Shown: positions 25,478 through 34,097 of the stretch, in pieces
Numbering within the stretch: position 1 is the stretch's first letter
Layout: every line of letters begins with the position of its first letter
Assembly: GCF_001267925.1 (NCBI RefSeq)
Contig: NZ_CP011409.1
Span: forward strand, 3,782,001 to 3,846,000
Direction of reading: 5' to 3'
DNA length: 64,000 nt
From: Herbaspirillum hiltneri N3
GTDB lineage: Bacteria > Pseudomonadota > Gammaproteobacteria > Burkholderiales > Burkholderiaceae_D
Translations under genes and position numbers: made by a program
The notes under the pieces: model-generated
Databases searched by the model: none
What the model saw: only the letters and a program-made list of their open reading frames with translations
What the model was told of the DNA's origin: nothing

Positions 25478-27281
25478 TTTCATCGACGTACCGGCACTGC
25501 CGCTGGCTGCACGCGCTGACAGCCATGTGACCGGCTGGCGCGATGGCGAAGCCGTCACGCACGCCCAATTCATCCAGGAAACTGCCGGCTGGCGACAATT
25601 GCTGTTGCGCCGGCCCGGCATGCGATTCGCGCTGTACCTGCAGGACACGATCGCCTTCGCCGCGGCGCTGCTGGGCGCCTGGCAAGCCGGCAGAACCATT
25701 TACCTGCCCAGCGACACGCTGGCCGAAACCTGCAAGGCGCTGGCGCTGGAAGTCGACGGTTTTATCGGTGAATTCGATGCAGCGTTGCAACCGTTACAGC
25801 CGCTGTCGACGTCCGAGGCCATTGATACGGGCCACGCGCCGCAACAACTCCACCGCGACGCTCCGGCGCTGGTGGTCTACACCTCCGGCAGCACAGGCGC
25901 AGCGCAGGCAATCCCGAAAAAACTATCGCAGCTGTCTACCGAAGTCGCCACGCTGGAAGCGCTGTTCGGCACGCAGGCAGGCTCGGCCGACGTTGTATCG
26001 ACGGTCTCGCACCAGCATATCTACGGTCTGCTTTTCAAGGTGTTGTGGCCGCTCGCAGCCGGCCGCGCGATTCATGCGCGCAGCGCCTTCTTTCCGGAAG
26101 ACCTGGCCGCCATCGCGCCGCAGCGTCCCTGGCTGCTGCTGTCCAGCCCCGCGCACCTGAAGCGCCTGCCCGACAGCCCGGTCCAACCGGACATCTCCCG
26201 GTTGCAAGCCGTCTTCTCTTCCGGCGGCCCGTTGCTGCCCGATGTGGCGGCGGCAACGCAGCAGTTGCTCGGCCATCGCCCGATTGAAATCTACGGCAGT
26301 TCGGAAACCGGCGGCATCGCCTGGCGCCAGCCGCAGGAGATCGGCGGGACGGTCCGCGATGACAGCTGGCGACCGATGCCGCGCGTCGAGGTCCGGCTCA
26401 ACGGCGACCACGATTGCCTCGAAGTACGCTCGCCGCATCTGCCGGACGACCACTGGCTGCGCATGGCAGACCGCGTCGAGTTCGCAACAAAGCAGAACTT
26501 CCATTTGCGCGGCCGCGCCGACCGCATCGTCAAGCTCGAAGAAAAACGCATCTCGCTGGACCAGATCGAACAGCTCCTGCTGGCCTCGCCGCTGGTAGCG
26601 GAAGCGCGCGTGCTAGTTCACCACGAGGTGCGATCCTCGTTGTCGTCCTCCTCGTCCCCATCCTCCCCATCCTCGCCATCCTCCTCACGGCGCGAACGCA
26701 TTGCCGCCTTCGTCGTGCCGACGGAGGCCGGTCGCACCGTGCTGGACCAGCAAGGCAAGCTGGCGCTCAATAACCGCTTGCGCGCCGTCCTGGCCGATGC
26801 CATTGAAAGCGTGGCGCTGCCGCGCCTGTGGCGTTACCTCGACGCCCTGCCCGCCAATCCGCAGGGCAAGACAACCGTGGCGGCGCTGACCGCATTGCTC
26901 GAACCAACTCCCAGCCCGCTTTCGACGAAACGGCCGTTGTGGCCCGGACAAACCGTGCTGCAACGCGGTGAGCACAGCGTCGTTCTGCAACTGCACGTGC
27001 CGCCGGACCTGCTGTATTTCGACGGCCATTTCCCCGAGGCGCCGATCCTGCCCGGCGTCGTCCAGCTTGACTGGGCCCTGGCGCTGGGACGACAGTATTT
27101 CGACTTGCCCGCACACTTCCGCGCCCTGCAAGCCCTCAAGTTCCAGCGTGTCGTCACGCCCGGCGCGACGCTGACGCTGGAACTCGAGAACGATACACAG
27201 AAAAACACCCTGGCGTTCCGCCTGCATTCAGCCAACGGCCAGCACGCCAGCGGCCGCATCCTGTTCGGCGAGGCGGCATGA
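25470..27281 (+). CDS. Fused aryl-acyl ligase (adenylation) and 3-hydroxyacyl-ACP dehydratase (ApeH-ApeI fusion)
   Basis: A 603-residue two-domain protein. Residues about 1-455 form an ANL adenylation domain (YTSGSTG at 137-143, YGSSETGGIAW, and the hinge GRADRIVKLEEKRISL) that would activate the aromatic acid starter and load it on an ACP. Residues about 475-603 form a FabZ/FabA-like hotdog dehydratase (YFDGHFPEAPILPGVVQLDW, His near 520) that makes the double bonds. These are separate genes in the Escherichia and Xenorhabdus clusters. The C-terminal adenylation subdomain is interrupted by a Ser/Pro tract (residues about 392-406) encoded by a 9-bp repeat. ATG 25470 is chosen for the 8-nt overlap pattern. 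Confidence 0.85.
   Translation: MPDFIDVPALPLAARADSHVTGWRDGEAVTHAQFIQETAGWRQLLLRRPGMRFALYLQDTIAFAAALLGAWQAGRTIYLPSDTLAETCKALALEVDGFIGEFDAALQPLQPLSTSEAIDTGHAPQQLHRDAPALVVYTSGSTGAAQAIPKKLSQLSTEVATLEALFGTQAGSADVVSTVSHQHIYGLLFKVLWPLAAGRAIHARSAFFPEDLAAIAPQRPWLLLSSPAHLKRLPDSPVQPDISRLQAVFSSGGPLLPDVAAATQQLLGHRPIEIYGSSETGGIAWRQPQEIGGTVRDDSWRPMPRVEVRLNGDHDCLEVRSPHLPDDHWLRMADRVEFATKQNFHLRGRADRIVKLEEKRISLDQIEQLLLASPLVAEARVLVHHEVRSSLSSSSSPSSPSSPSSSRRERIAAFVVPTEAGRTVLDQQGKLALNNRLRAVLADAIESVALPRLWRYLDALPANPQGKTTVAALTALLEPTPSPLSTKRPLWPGQTVLQRGEHSVVLQLHVPPDLLYFDGHFPEAPILPGVVQLDWALALGRQYFDLPAHFRALQALKFQRVVTPGATLTLELENDTQKNTLAFRLHSANGQHASGRILFGEAA
26643..26687 (+). repeat. 9-bp imperfect tandem repeat in the ligase-dehydratase gene
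   Basis: Five in-frame 9-bp units of the form TCsTCcyCm, coding Ser-Ser-Ser/Pro each time. They lie in a surface loop of the ligase C-terminal subdomain. Unit gain or loss would keep the reading frame. Confidence 0.8.
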
Positions 27282-28024
27282 AGACCGGCGTCGTGATTCC
27301 CGTCTACAACCATGAACTGGCGATCCCCGGCGTACTGGCGGCGGTGCTGGCGCACGGTCTCCACTGCATACTGGTCGACGACGGCAGTAGTGCCGCCTGC
27401 GCCGCCGTGCTGGACCGGCTGGCCGCCGAACATCCGCATGAGGTGACGCTGCTGCGCCACTCCGCGAACCGCGGCAAGGGCGGCGCCGTGCTGACCGGCC
27501 TGCATCATCTGGCGCAACACGGCTACAGCCACGCGCTGCAAATCGACTCCGACGGCCAGCACGATGCAGCCGACGTGGCGCGCTTTGTCGCACTCTCCGC
27601 ACGCCATCCACGGGCAGTCATCAACGGTTGCCCGGTCTACGACGACAGCGTGCCAAAGGGACGCTTGTACGCGCGCTATCTGACGCACGTGTGGGTCTGG
27701 ATCAATACGCTGTCGTTCGACATCCGCGATTCCATGTGCGGTTTCCGCCTGTATCCGCTGGCGGCGGTCACTGCATTGACGTCGGCGCAGAAGATCGGCA
27801 GCCGCATGGACTTCGACACCGAAATCCTGGTGCGCCTGCACTGGCGCGGGGTGCAAGTGATCAACCTGCCCACGCGCGTGCGCTACCCCAGTGACGGCGT
27901 TTCGCACTTCAAGATGTGGCTCGACAACGTGCTGATTTCACGCATGCACACGGTGCTGTTCTTCGGCATGCTGTGGCGCGCGCCCCTGCTGTTGGCGCGC
28001 AAGCTGCGAAAGATTGCAACATGA
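27278..28024 (+). CDS. Family 2 glycosyltransferase
   Basis: A 248-residue GT-A-fold glycosyltransferase with VVIPVYNHE at the N terminus, LVDDGSS, the NRGKGGAVLTGL segment of dolichyl-phosphate-mannose-synthase-like enzymes, and the metal-binding QIDSDGQHD. The C-terminal region (VLFFGMLWRAPLLLARKL) may associate with the membrane. In aryl polyene loci a GT2 enzyme and an LpxL-like acyltransferase, as one or two genes, are thought to decorate the head group that links polyene and lipid. Start and stop overlap both neighbours by 4 nt (ATGA). Confidence 0.85.
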   Translation: MKTGVVIPVYNHELAIPGVLAAVLAHGLHCILVDDGSSAACAAVLDRLAAEHPHEVTLLRHSANRGKGGAVLTGLHHLAQHGYSHALQIDSDGQHDAADVARFVALSARHPRAVINGCPVYDDSVPKGRLYARYLTHVWVWINTLSFDIRDSMCGFRLYPLAAVTALTSAQKIGSRMDFDTEILVRLHWRGVQVINLPTRVRYPSDGVSHFKMWLDNVLISRMHTVLFFGMLWRAPLLLARKLRKIAT

Positions 28025-29016
28025 GCGAAACATTGAAGCCGGCAGCCGCGTCAAGCCGGCACTGGGCGCACATCAACGAAGTCAGCTTCATCGGCGGCAT
28101 GCGCCTGCTGTTCGCGGTCTACCGCGTCTTCGGACGCTGGCCGTTCCGCCTGATGCTGTATCCGGTGCTGCTTTGGTACATGGCGCGCAATCCGGCCGCC
28201 CGCGCGGCCTCGCTCGACTACCTGGCGCACGTGCGCCGTCGACGTCCGGACCTGCACATTCCCTCGGGTCTGCGCGGCGCGCTGCGCCACTTCGCCGCCT
28301 TCGGCGAAAGCCTGCTCGACAAGATGTTGCTGTGGGGCGGCCTGTTCCCGCTCGACAAAGTCAGCGTCAGCGGCGGCGAGATCGTCGCCGAAGCCATCGC
28401 CGCCAGACGCGGCGGCCTGCTGATCTGCACGCATCTCGGCAATCTGGAACTGTGCCGCGTAGCCGGCCGCAATCATCCGGAGCTGAAACTGACCGTGCTG
28501 GTGCACACCAAACACGCCCAGGCGTTCAACCGGATGCTGGCGCAGCTCGATCCGCGCAGCCAGCTCGACCTGATCCAGGTCACCGACATGACGCCCGCCA
28601 CGGCGGTGCTGCTGGCGGACAAAGTCGCCCGCGGCGAGTTCGTCGTGATCGCCGGCGACCGGGTGCCGGTCTCGCCATCGCCGCGCGTGGCGACCGCGAA
28701 TTTCCTGGACGCAGAGGCGCCGTTCCCGATCGGTCCGTATGTCCTGGCCAGCTTGCTGGAATGTCCGACTTATCTGATGTTTTCGCAGCGCACGCGCGAT
28801 GGTGCGACTCTGTGCTTCGAACCTTTCCGTGAACGGATCAGCTTGCCGCGCAGCCAGCGCGAGCAACTGTTCAGCGAACTGGCGGCCGACTATGCCGCAC
28901 GCCTCGAGCATCATTGCCTGCAGACGCCTTTTCAATGGTTCAATTTCTATGATTTCTGGGCCCAGCCCCAACCCCGGCTTCAGCCCTCCTCGGACAACCA
29001 CCATGCGCCACACTGA
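28021..29016 (+). CDS. LpxL/HtrB-like lipid acyltransferase
   Basis: A 331-residue member of the lipid A late acyltransferase family. An N-terminal amphipathic or transmembrane part (GGMRLLFAVYRVFGRWPFRL, about 25-60) is followed by the HX4E catalytic motif in CTHLGNLELCR, and later GDRVPVSPSPRVATANFLD. Such enzymes transfer acyl chains from acyl-ACP at the inner membrane. Here it probably adds a fatty acid or the aryl polyene chain to the glycolipid. ATG 28021 overlaps the glycosyltransferase stop; the end overlaps the lyase gene by 14 nt. Confidence 0.83.
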   Translation: MSETLKPAAASSRHWAHINEVSFIGGMRLLFAVYRVFGRWPFRLMLYPVLLWYMARNPAARAASLDYLAHVRRRRPDLHIPSGLRGALRHFAAFGESLLDKMLLWGGLFPLDKVSVSGGEIVAEAIAARRGGLLICTHLGNLELCRVAGRNHPELKLTVLVHTKHAQAFNRMLAQLDPRSQLDLIQVTDMTPATAVLLADKVARGEFVVIAGDRVPVSPSPRVATANFLDAEAPFPIGPYVLASLLECPTYLMFSQRTRDGATLCFEPFRERISLPRSQREQLFSELAADYAARLEHHCLQTPFQWFNFYDFWAQPQPRLQPSSDNHHAPH

Positions 29017-30592
29017 TACCTCGACATCTTCGGACGACATCGCTTTCGTCACCTTCGGCTCCGGCCCCCTTAGCATCGAAGACGTCAACGCCATCGCCGC
29101 CGGTTCCGCACGCGCGGCGCTGTCGGACGCGCCGGATTTCCTTGCCCGCATCCGGCGCGGCGCTGACTTCCTCGACCGATTGCTGCGCGAAGACGGCACC
29201 GTCTACGGCGTCACCACCGGCTACGGCGATTCGTGCACGGTCAACGTTCCGCCGGAACTGGTGCCGGAACTGCCGCATCATCTCTACACCTATCACGGCT
29301 GCGGCCTCGGCGAACTGTTCTCGCCGCAACAGACGCGCGCCATCCTAGCGGCGCGCCTGACCTCGCTGAGCAAAGGCTATTCCGGCGTCAGCGTCGGCCT
29401 GCTGAACCAGATCGCCGCCCTGCTGCAGCACGACCTTCTGCCGCTGATCCCGGCAGAAGGTTCGGTCGGCGCCAGCGGCGACCTGACGCCGCTCTCCTAT
29501 CTGGCTGCGGTGTTGTGCGGCGAACGCAAGGTCTGGGGAACAGAGAAAAATCGCGGCGAACAAGTCGACGCTGCCACAGCGCTGCAAGCCGCCGGCCTGA
29601 CGCCGCTGAAACTGCGTCCGAAGGAAGGACTGGCCATCATGAACGGCACCGCCGTCATGACCGCGCTGGCCTGCATGGCCTACCAGCGCGCCGAATACCT
29701 CTGCCAATTGGCCACGCGCATCACCGCCATGGCCAGCTTCACGCTGGACGGCAACGCCCACCATTTCGACGCCACGCTGTTCTCGGTCAAGCCGCATCCC
29801 GGCCAGCAGCAGGTAGCCGGCTGGTTGCAGGCCGACCTGCGCTGCGACCAGCCGCTGCGCAACGAGAAACGCCTGCAGGACCGCTATTCGATCCGCTGCG
29901 CGCCGCACGTGATCGGCGTGCTGACCGACGCCCTGCCATGGCTGCGCAGCTATATTGAAAACGAACTCAACAGCGCCAACGACAACCCGCTGATCGATCC
30001 CGACAATGAACGCGTGCTGCACGGCGGCCATTTCTACGGCGGCCATATCGCGTTCGCCATGGACAGCATGAAGAACGCCGTCGCCAACATCGCCGACCTG
30101 CTCGATCGCCAGATGGCCCTGATGGTCGACAACCGCTACAACAATGGCCTGCCGGCCAATCTGTCCGGCGCAAAGGGTCCGCGCGCGGCCATCAATCACG
30201 GCCTCAAGGCCCTGCAGATCAGCGCCTCGGCGTGGACCGCGGAAGCATTGAAACTGACCATGCCGGCCTCCGTGTTCTCGCGTTCGACAGAGTGCCACAA
30301 CCAGGACAAGGTCAGCATGGGCACCATCGCCGCGCGCGACTGCCTGCGCGTGCTGGAGCTGACCGAGCAAGTCGTCGCGGCGCTGCTGATCACCGTGCGC
30401 CAGGGCGTATGGCTGCGCAACGAGCAGAATCCCGAAATTCCGTTGGCAGAACTTCCCGGCGGCCGCCTGGCGGCGATGCAGGAAGCGCTGTGCGCCGACA
30501 TCGCCCCGATCGCCGAAGACCGCATGCTGGAGCCGGACCTGCGTCTGCTGCTGGAACGCATTCGCGCACGCGCCTGGAGCCTGTATGACTGA
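29003..30592 (+). CDS. MIO-type aromatic amino acid ammonia-lyase (HAL/TAL/PAL family)
   Basis: A 529-residue lyase. The self-forming MIO group comes from Ala157-Ser158-Gly159 in GSVGASGDLTPLSYLA, and the catalytic Tyr lies in VYGVTTGYGD (Tyr68). The residue pair that sets substrate choice aligns by eye to Tyr97-His98 (YTYHGCGLG), unlike Ser-His of histidine lyases or His-Leu of tyrosine lyases. Substrate is therefore not certain, but neighbours make an aromatic amino acid (tyrosine or phenylalanine) far likelier than histidine catabolism; no hut genes are present. Product would be a (hydroxy)cinnamate starter for the ligase. Embedded in the operon with overlaps at both ends. Confidence 0.88.
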   Translation: MRHTDTSTSSDDIAFVTFGSGPLSIEDVNAIAAGSARAALSDAPDFLARIRRGADFLDRLLREDGTVYGVTTGYGDSCTVNVPPELVPELPHHLYTYHGCGLGELFSPQQTRAILAARLTSLSKGYSGVSVGLLNQIAALLQHDLLPLIPAEGSVGASGDLTPLSYLAAVLCGERKVWGTEKNRGEQVDAATALQAAGLTPLKLRPKEGLAIMNGTAVMTALACMAYQRAEYLCQLATRITAMASFTLDGNAHHFDATLFSVKPHPGQQQVAGWLQADLRCDQPLRNEKRLQDRYSIRCAPHVIGVLTDALPWLRSYIENELNSANDNPLIDPDNERVLHGGHFYGGHIAFAMDSMKNAVANIADLLDRQMALMVDNRYNNGLPANLSGAKGPRAAINHGLKALQISASAWTAEALKLTMPASVFSRSTECHNQDKVSMGTIAARDCLRVLELTEQVVAALLITVRQGVWLRNEQNPEIPLAELPGGRLAAMQEALCADIAPIAEDRMLEPDLRLLLERIRARAWSLYD

Positions 30593-31046
30593 GCTCCCCC
30601 AAGGGAAGATGACGCTGGCCAATTCGCCATGGACCGGCGAGGTGGAACTGCAAGTCCAGTTCTACGACATCGATCCGATGGAAGTGGTCTGGCACGGCCG
30701 CTATATTGAATATTTTGAAGCAGCCCGCTGCGCGCTGCTCGACAAGATCGGCTACAACTACGGCGAGATGAAAGACTCCGGCTACATGTGGCCGATCATC
30801 GACCTGCAGGTGCGCTATTCCAATCCGGCCACCTTCCGCCAGCGCATCAAGGTCCGCGCTGCCATCGTCGAATGGGAAAACCGGCTGAAGATGGAATATC
30901 TCGTCACCGATGCCGCCAGCGGGCAGCGCCTCACGCGCGGCGTTACCACGCAAGTGGCGGTGCAGATGGAAAAGCGCGAGATGTGCTTCCTCAGTCCGCC
31001 GGTGCTGTGGCAAAAACTGGGCTTACCTTATCCGGAACCGACATGA
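30585..31046 (+). CDS. Hotdog-fold acyl thioesterase (YbgC/4HBT-like, ApeK type)
   Basis: A 153-residue hotdog protein with the 4-hydroxybenzoyl-CoA-thioesterase-like motif FYDIDPMEVVWHGRYIEYFE (Asp and His positions of the active site present). It probably releases or edits acyl chains on the carrier proteins of the polyene synthase. Overlaps the lyase gene by 8 nt and the LolA-like gene by 4 nt. Confidence 0.83.
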   Translation: MTELPQGKMTLANSPWTGEVELQVQFYDIDPMEVVWHGRYIEYFEAARCALLDKIGYNYGEMKDSGYMWPIIDLQVRYSNPATFRQRIKVRAAIVEWENRLKMEYLVTDAASGQRLTRGVTTQVAVQMEKREMCFLSPPVLWQKLGLPYPEPT

Positions 31047-31669
31047 CTCTTACTCTTCGCACATTGGCTGCGCACGCTGCCCTGATTGTATTTGCCGCAA
31101 TGGGCGCCACTGCCGAGGCGGCGGCGCCGGTCGCACAAATCCAGGCTGCGCTGGCCAAACCCGCCGTCATGTGCGGCCGCTTCGATCAGACCAAGCAATT
31201 GACCGGTATCAAGAAGCCCCTGCTGTCGAACGGCCGCTTCTGCGTTGCAGCCGGCAAGGGCATCCTGTGGCAGACGCTGCAACCTTTCCCGAGCACCTTG
31301 CGCATCACGCGCAATGCCATCGTGCAGATGCAAAACGGCCGCGTCGCCATGCGTCTTGATGCGCAGCAGGAACCGGTCGTCAAGATGATCAACAACGTGC
31401 TGTTCTCGCTGCTGGCGGGCGACCTGAGCCAGCTCGACAAGCTCTTCGAACTGGACGGCGCCATCAGGAACGGCAACTGGAATGTCGCCCTCAAGGCGCG
31501 TGAACCCGGCCTGGCCAAAGCCATCGGCGACATCCGCCTCGAAGGCGGCGCCTACGTCAACAAGGTCATCATGCAGGAAGCCTCCGGTGACCATACCGAG
31601 ATCGTGTTCTCCGCCATCCAGACCGGCGACAAGGCCATGACTGCGGAAGAAGGAGCGATGTTTGACTGA
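31043..31669 (+). CDS. LolA-like periplasmic lipid carrier (ApeL type)
   Basis: A 208-residue secreted protein: signal peptide about 1-27 (ending TAEAAA) and a LolA/LolB-like beta-barrel-half fold (FPSTLRITRNAIVQMQNGRVAMRLDAQ...). Two cysteines (VMCGRF, RFCVAAG) flank a conserved loop near the N terminus. Aryl polyene clusters pair such a carrier with an MMPL exporter, and by analogy with the Lol system it would ferry the hydrophobic pigment-lipid across the periplasm. Start 31043 overlaps the thioesterase stop (ATGA). Confidence 0.8.
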   Translation: MTLTLRTLAAHAALIVFAAMGATAEAAAPVAQIQAALAKPAVMCGRFDQTKQLTGIKKPLLSNGRFCVAAGKGILWQTLQPFPSTLRITRNAIVQMQNGRVAMRLDAQQEPVVKMINNVLFSLLAGDLSQLDKLFELDGAIRNGNWNVALKAREPGLAKAIGDIRLEGGAYVNKVIMQEASGDHTEIVFSAIQTGDKAMTAEEGAMFD

Positions 31670-34097
31670 ACCGGCCGACCAGGACAATAGCGCCTCGGCC
31701 CCCTCGTCGCGTAAATCCTTGCGCGGTGCAGGGCGAGGCCTGGCGCTGGCATGGCTGCTGGTAGTCGCGGTGCTGCTCGGCCACAACGCTTACCTGTGGC
31801 TGGTGCAACGCGCCAGCCCGGATACCGACATCCTCGCCCTGCTGCCGTCGTCGCGCCATGACGACGTCATGCAGCAAGCCTTTGCCCACATGGTCGACAG
31901 CGCCCAGCAAAAAGTTGTGGTCCTCATCGGCGAACCGGACTGGAACAAGGCGATGCAAGCCGCATCGGCCTATGAAGCCGTCATCGGCAAACAGGCCGCG
32001 TTGCTGCAGCCGCTATCGGCCGATGCCGCGCAGTTGCAAGGAGCCTGGCTGGCAAGCTTCGACCAGAGCCGCCTGATGTTGCTGACACAGGATCAGCGCG
32101 ACAAGCTGCGCAACGACTCGCCGCAACAGTGGAGCCAGCTGGCGCTCAGCACGATGTATGGCGCTTTCGGCGGCCCCCGGCTGGGAGCGTGGCAGGATGA
32201 CCCGTTCGGCCTGTTCGGCGGCTGGGTGCAGGAGCGTGCGCAAGAAACCCCGGTACGCCCGCGCGATGGCCGCCTGTTCGTCGACAGCGGCGGCCGCTCC
32301 TATGTGCTGCTGTTGCTGAACCTGCAGCAATCGGCATTTTCGATTTCCGCCCAGCAGCAAATCATTCCATTGCTGGACCAGGCCGGCCGGGCTGCGAAAC
32401 AAGCGGTTCCCGATGCGGAAATCATCACCGCCGGCGTCATCCTCCATGCCGCCGCCGGCAGCCAACAGGCCGGCAGCGAGATGACCACCATCGGCGCCGG
32501 CTCGCTGATCGGCATTGTGCTGCTAATGTGGCTGACGTTTCGTTCGCTCAGGCCGATTGCGCTGATTGCCTTGTCCATCGCCATCGGCTGCCTCGGTGCG
32601 CTGTCGGTCAGCTGGCTGCTGTTTGGCCGCCTGCATTTGCTTACGCTGGTATTCGGCGCCAGTCTGGTGGGCATCGCACAGGACTATGCAATTTACTTTC
32701 TGTGCGCGCGGCTCGGCACGGCGGCGCAGATCGATTCACGCGAATTGCTGCGGCGTCTGCTGCCCGGCCTTGCGCTGATGCTGCTGGCGGCCATCATCGG
32801 CTATCTCGGGATGGCGCTGACGCCCTTCCCCGGCTTGCGCCAGATGGCGGTGTTTTCAGTGCTTGGACTATTGTTTGCCTGGCTGACCGTGATCCTGTGG
32901 TTTCCGGCACTGATCCACGCCGACACCTTGCGCAGCACCGCGCCGGCAGATCGCTATAGCCACAGCATCAATCGCTGGCCACGGTTCAGCGCCAACCGCA
33001 ACAGCTATCTCCTGCTGGCGGTGTTTGCCGTCTTTACCGCGGCCGGGCTGGCGCGCCTGAACGTCAGCGACGATATCCGTGCGCTGCAAAAGACGCCGCA
33101 GCATCTCATTGACGATCAGATCAAACTCGGCAAACTTCTCGACACGCCGACGCCTGCCCAGTTCTACCTGGTGCGCGGCGACACGGCGGAACAAGTCTTG
33201 CAGCGCGAGGAGCAACTGAAGCAACGATTGCAAGACCTCATCGCCAAGAAAATGATCAGCGGCGTGCAGGCCGTTTCCAATTGGGTGCCATCGCAAAGGC
33301 AGCAACAATCCGATCGCGACCTGATCGCCTCGGCCCTGCTGACGCCGCAAGGCCCGCTTGCCGCCATTGCCGCAGCCGTCGATGAAACCGAACAATGGCA
33401 GCAAGACTTGCGCCAACGCTTGCTGGCGCACAGCAAGCCGCTGCTGCCGCAGGCATTCATCGACTCACCGGCAGGCCAGCCCTGGCGTCACCTGTGGCTG
33501 GGAAAAACCGGCGCGCAGTACGCCAGCATCGTCGCCGTGCGCGGCCTCAACGACTATCGGCGCTTGCCGCTGCTGGCCGCTGCCGCCGCCCCTGGCGAAG
33601 GCGTGCAATGGGTCGACAAGGTGGCGGATATTTCTGCCGTGCTGCGCTATTACCGCGAATACATGACATGGGCCTTGCTGGCGGCCTACTTCACCATTTT
33701 CCTGTTGCTCACGTTGCGCTATCGCCGCGCCGCCTGGCGGGCGATTGCGCCGCCGCTGGTGGCGACGCTGGCGACGCTGGCGCTGTTCGGCCTGACCGGG
33801 CAGCCGCTGCAACTATTCCACGTGCTGGCTTGTCTATTGTTGCTGGGACTTGGTGTCGACTACGGCATCTTCCTCCAGGAGCCAACCGATCGTCACCAGC
33901 GCTTTTCCTGGCTGACGGTGGGCCTGTCGGCGATCAGCGCTCTGCTTTCTTTCGGACTGCTGGCGCTCAGCAACAGTCCTCCCTTGCATGCATTCGGATT
34001 GACCATGCTGATCGGCATGGCCTTGGTCTGGCTCATTTCGCCGTGTTTTCGCGGTGCCGCTTCTTCCTCTTTGAGCCCTCATGAAACTAAACAATAG
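31662..34097 (+). CDS. MMPL/RND-family exporter (ApeM type)
   Basis: An 811-residue exporter with the RND layout: helix 1 at about 27-46, a large periplasmic domain (about 47-265), helices 2-6 (268-425), helix 7 near 445, a second periplasmic domain (465-665), and helices 8-12 to the C terminus. LARGE conserved membrane motifs include GASLVGIAQDYAIYFL and LGLGVDYGIFLQE, with the proton-relay Asp in each. It would lift the aryl polyene lipid out of the inner membrane to the LolA-like carrier. Start is a TTG at 31662, supported by GAAGGAG 7 nt upstream and the 8-nt overlap with the previous gene. Confidence 0.88.
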   Translation: MTEPADQDNSASAPSSRKSLRGAGRGLALAWLLVVAVLLGHNAYLWLVQRASPDTDILALLPSSRHDDVMQQAFAHMVDSAQQKVVVLIGEPDWNKAMQAASAYEAVIGKQAALLQPLSADAAQLQGAWLASFDQSRLMLLTQDQRDKLRNDSPQQWSQLALSTMYGAFGGPRLGAWQDDPFGLFGGWVQERAQETPVRPRDGRLFVDSGGRSYVLLLLNLQQSAFSISAQQQIIPLLDQAGRAAKQAVPDAEIITAGVILHAAAGSQQAGSEMTTIGAGSLIGIVLLMWLTFRSLRPIALIALSIAIGCLGALSVSWLLFGRLHLLTLVFGASLVGIAQDYAIYFLCARLGTAAQIDSRELLRRLLPGLALMLLAAIIGYLGMALTPFPGLRQMAVFSVLGLLFAWLTVILWFPALIHADTLRSTAPADRYSHSINRWPRFSANRNSYLLLAVFAVFTAAGLARLNVSDDIRALQKTPQHLIDDQIKLGKLLDTPTPAQFYLVRGDTAEQVLQREEQLKQRLQDLIAKKMISGVQAVSNWVPSQRQQQSDRDLIASALLTPQGPLAAIAAAVDETEQWQQDLRQRLLAHSKPLLPQAFIDSPAGQPWRHLWLGKTGAQYASIVAVRGLNDYRRLPLLAAAAAPGEGVQWVDKVADISAVLRYYREYMTWALLAAYFTIFLLLTLRYRRAAWRAIAPPLVATLATLALFGLTGQPLQLFHVLACLLLLGLGVDYGIFLQEPTDRHQRFSWLTVGLSAISALLSFGLLALSNSPPLHAFGLTMLIGMALVWLISPCFRGAASSSLSPHETKQ

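Noticed and set aside
29003..30592. Histidine utilisation (hutH)
   Set aside because: No hutU, hutI, hutG or hutC genes are present, the selectivity pair is not Ser-His, and the gene is embedded by overlap in a polyene operon.
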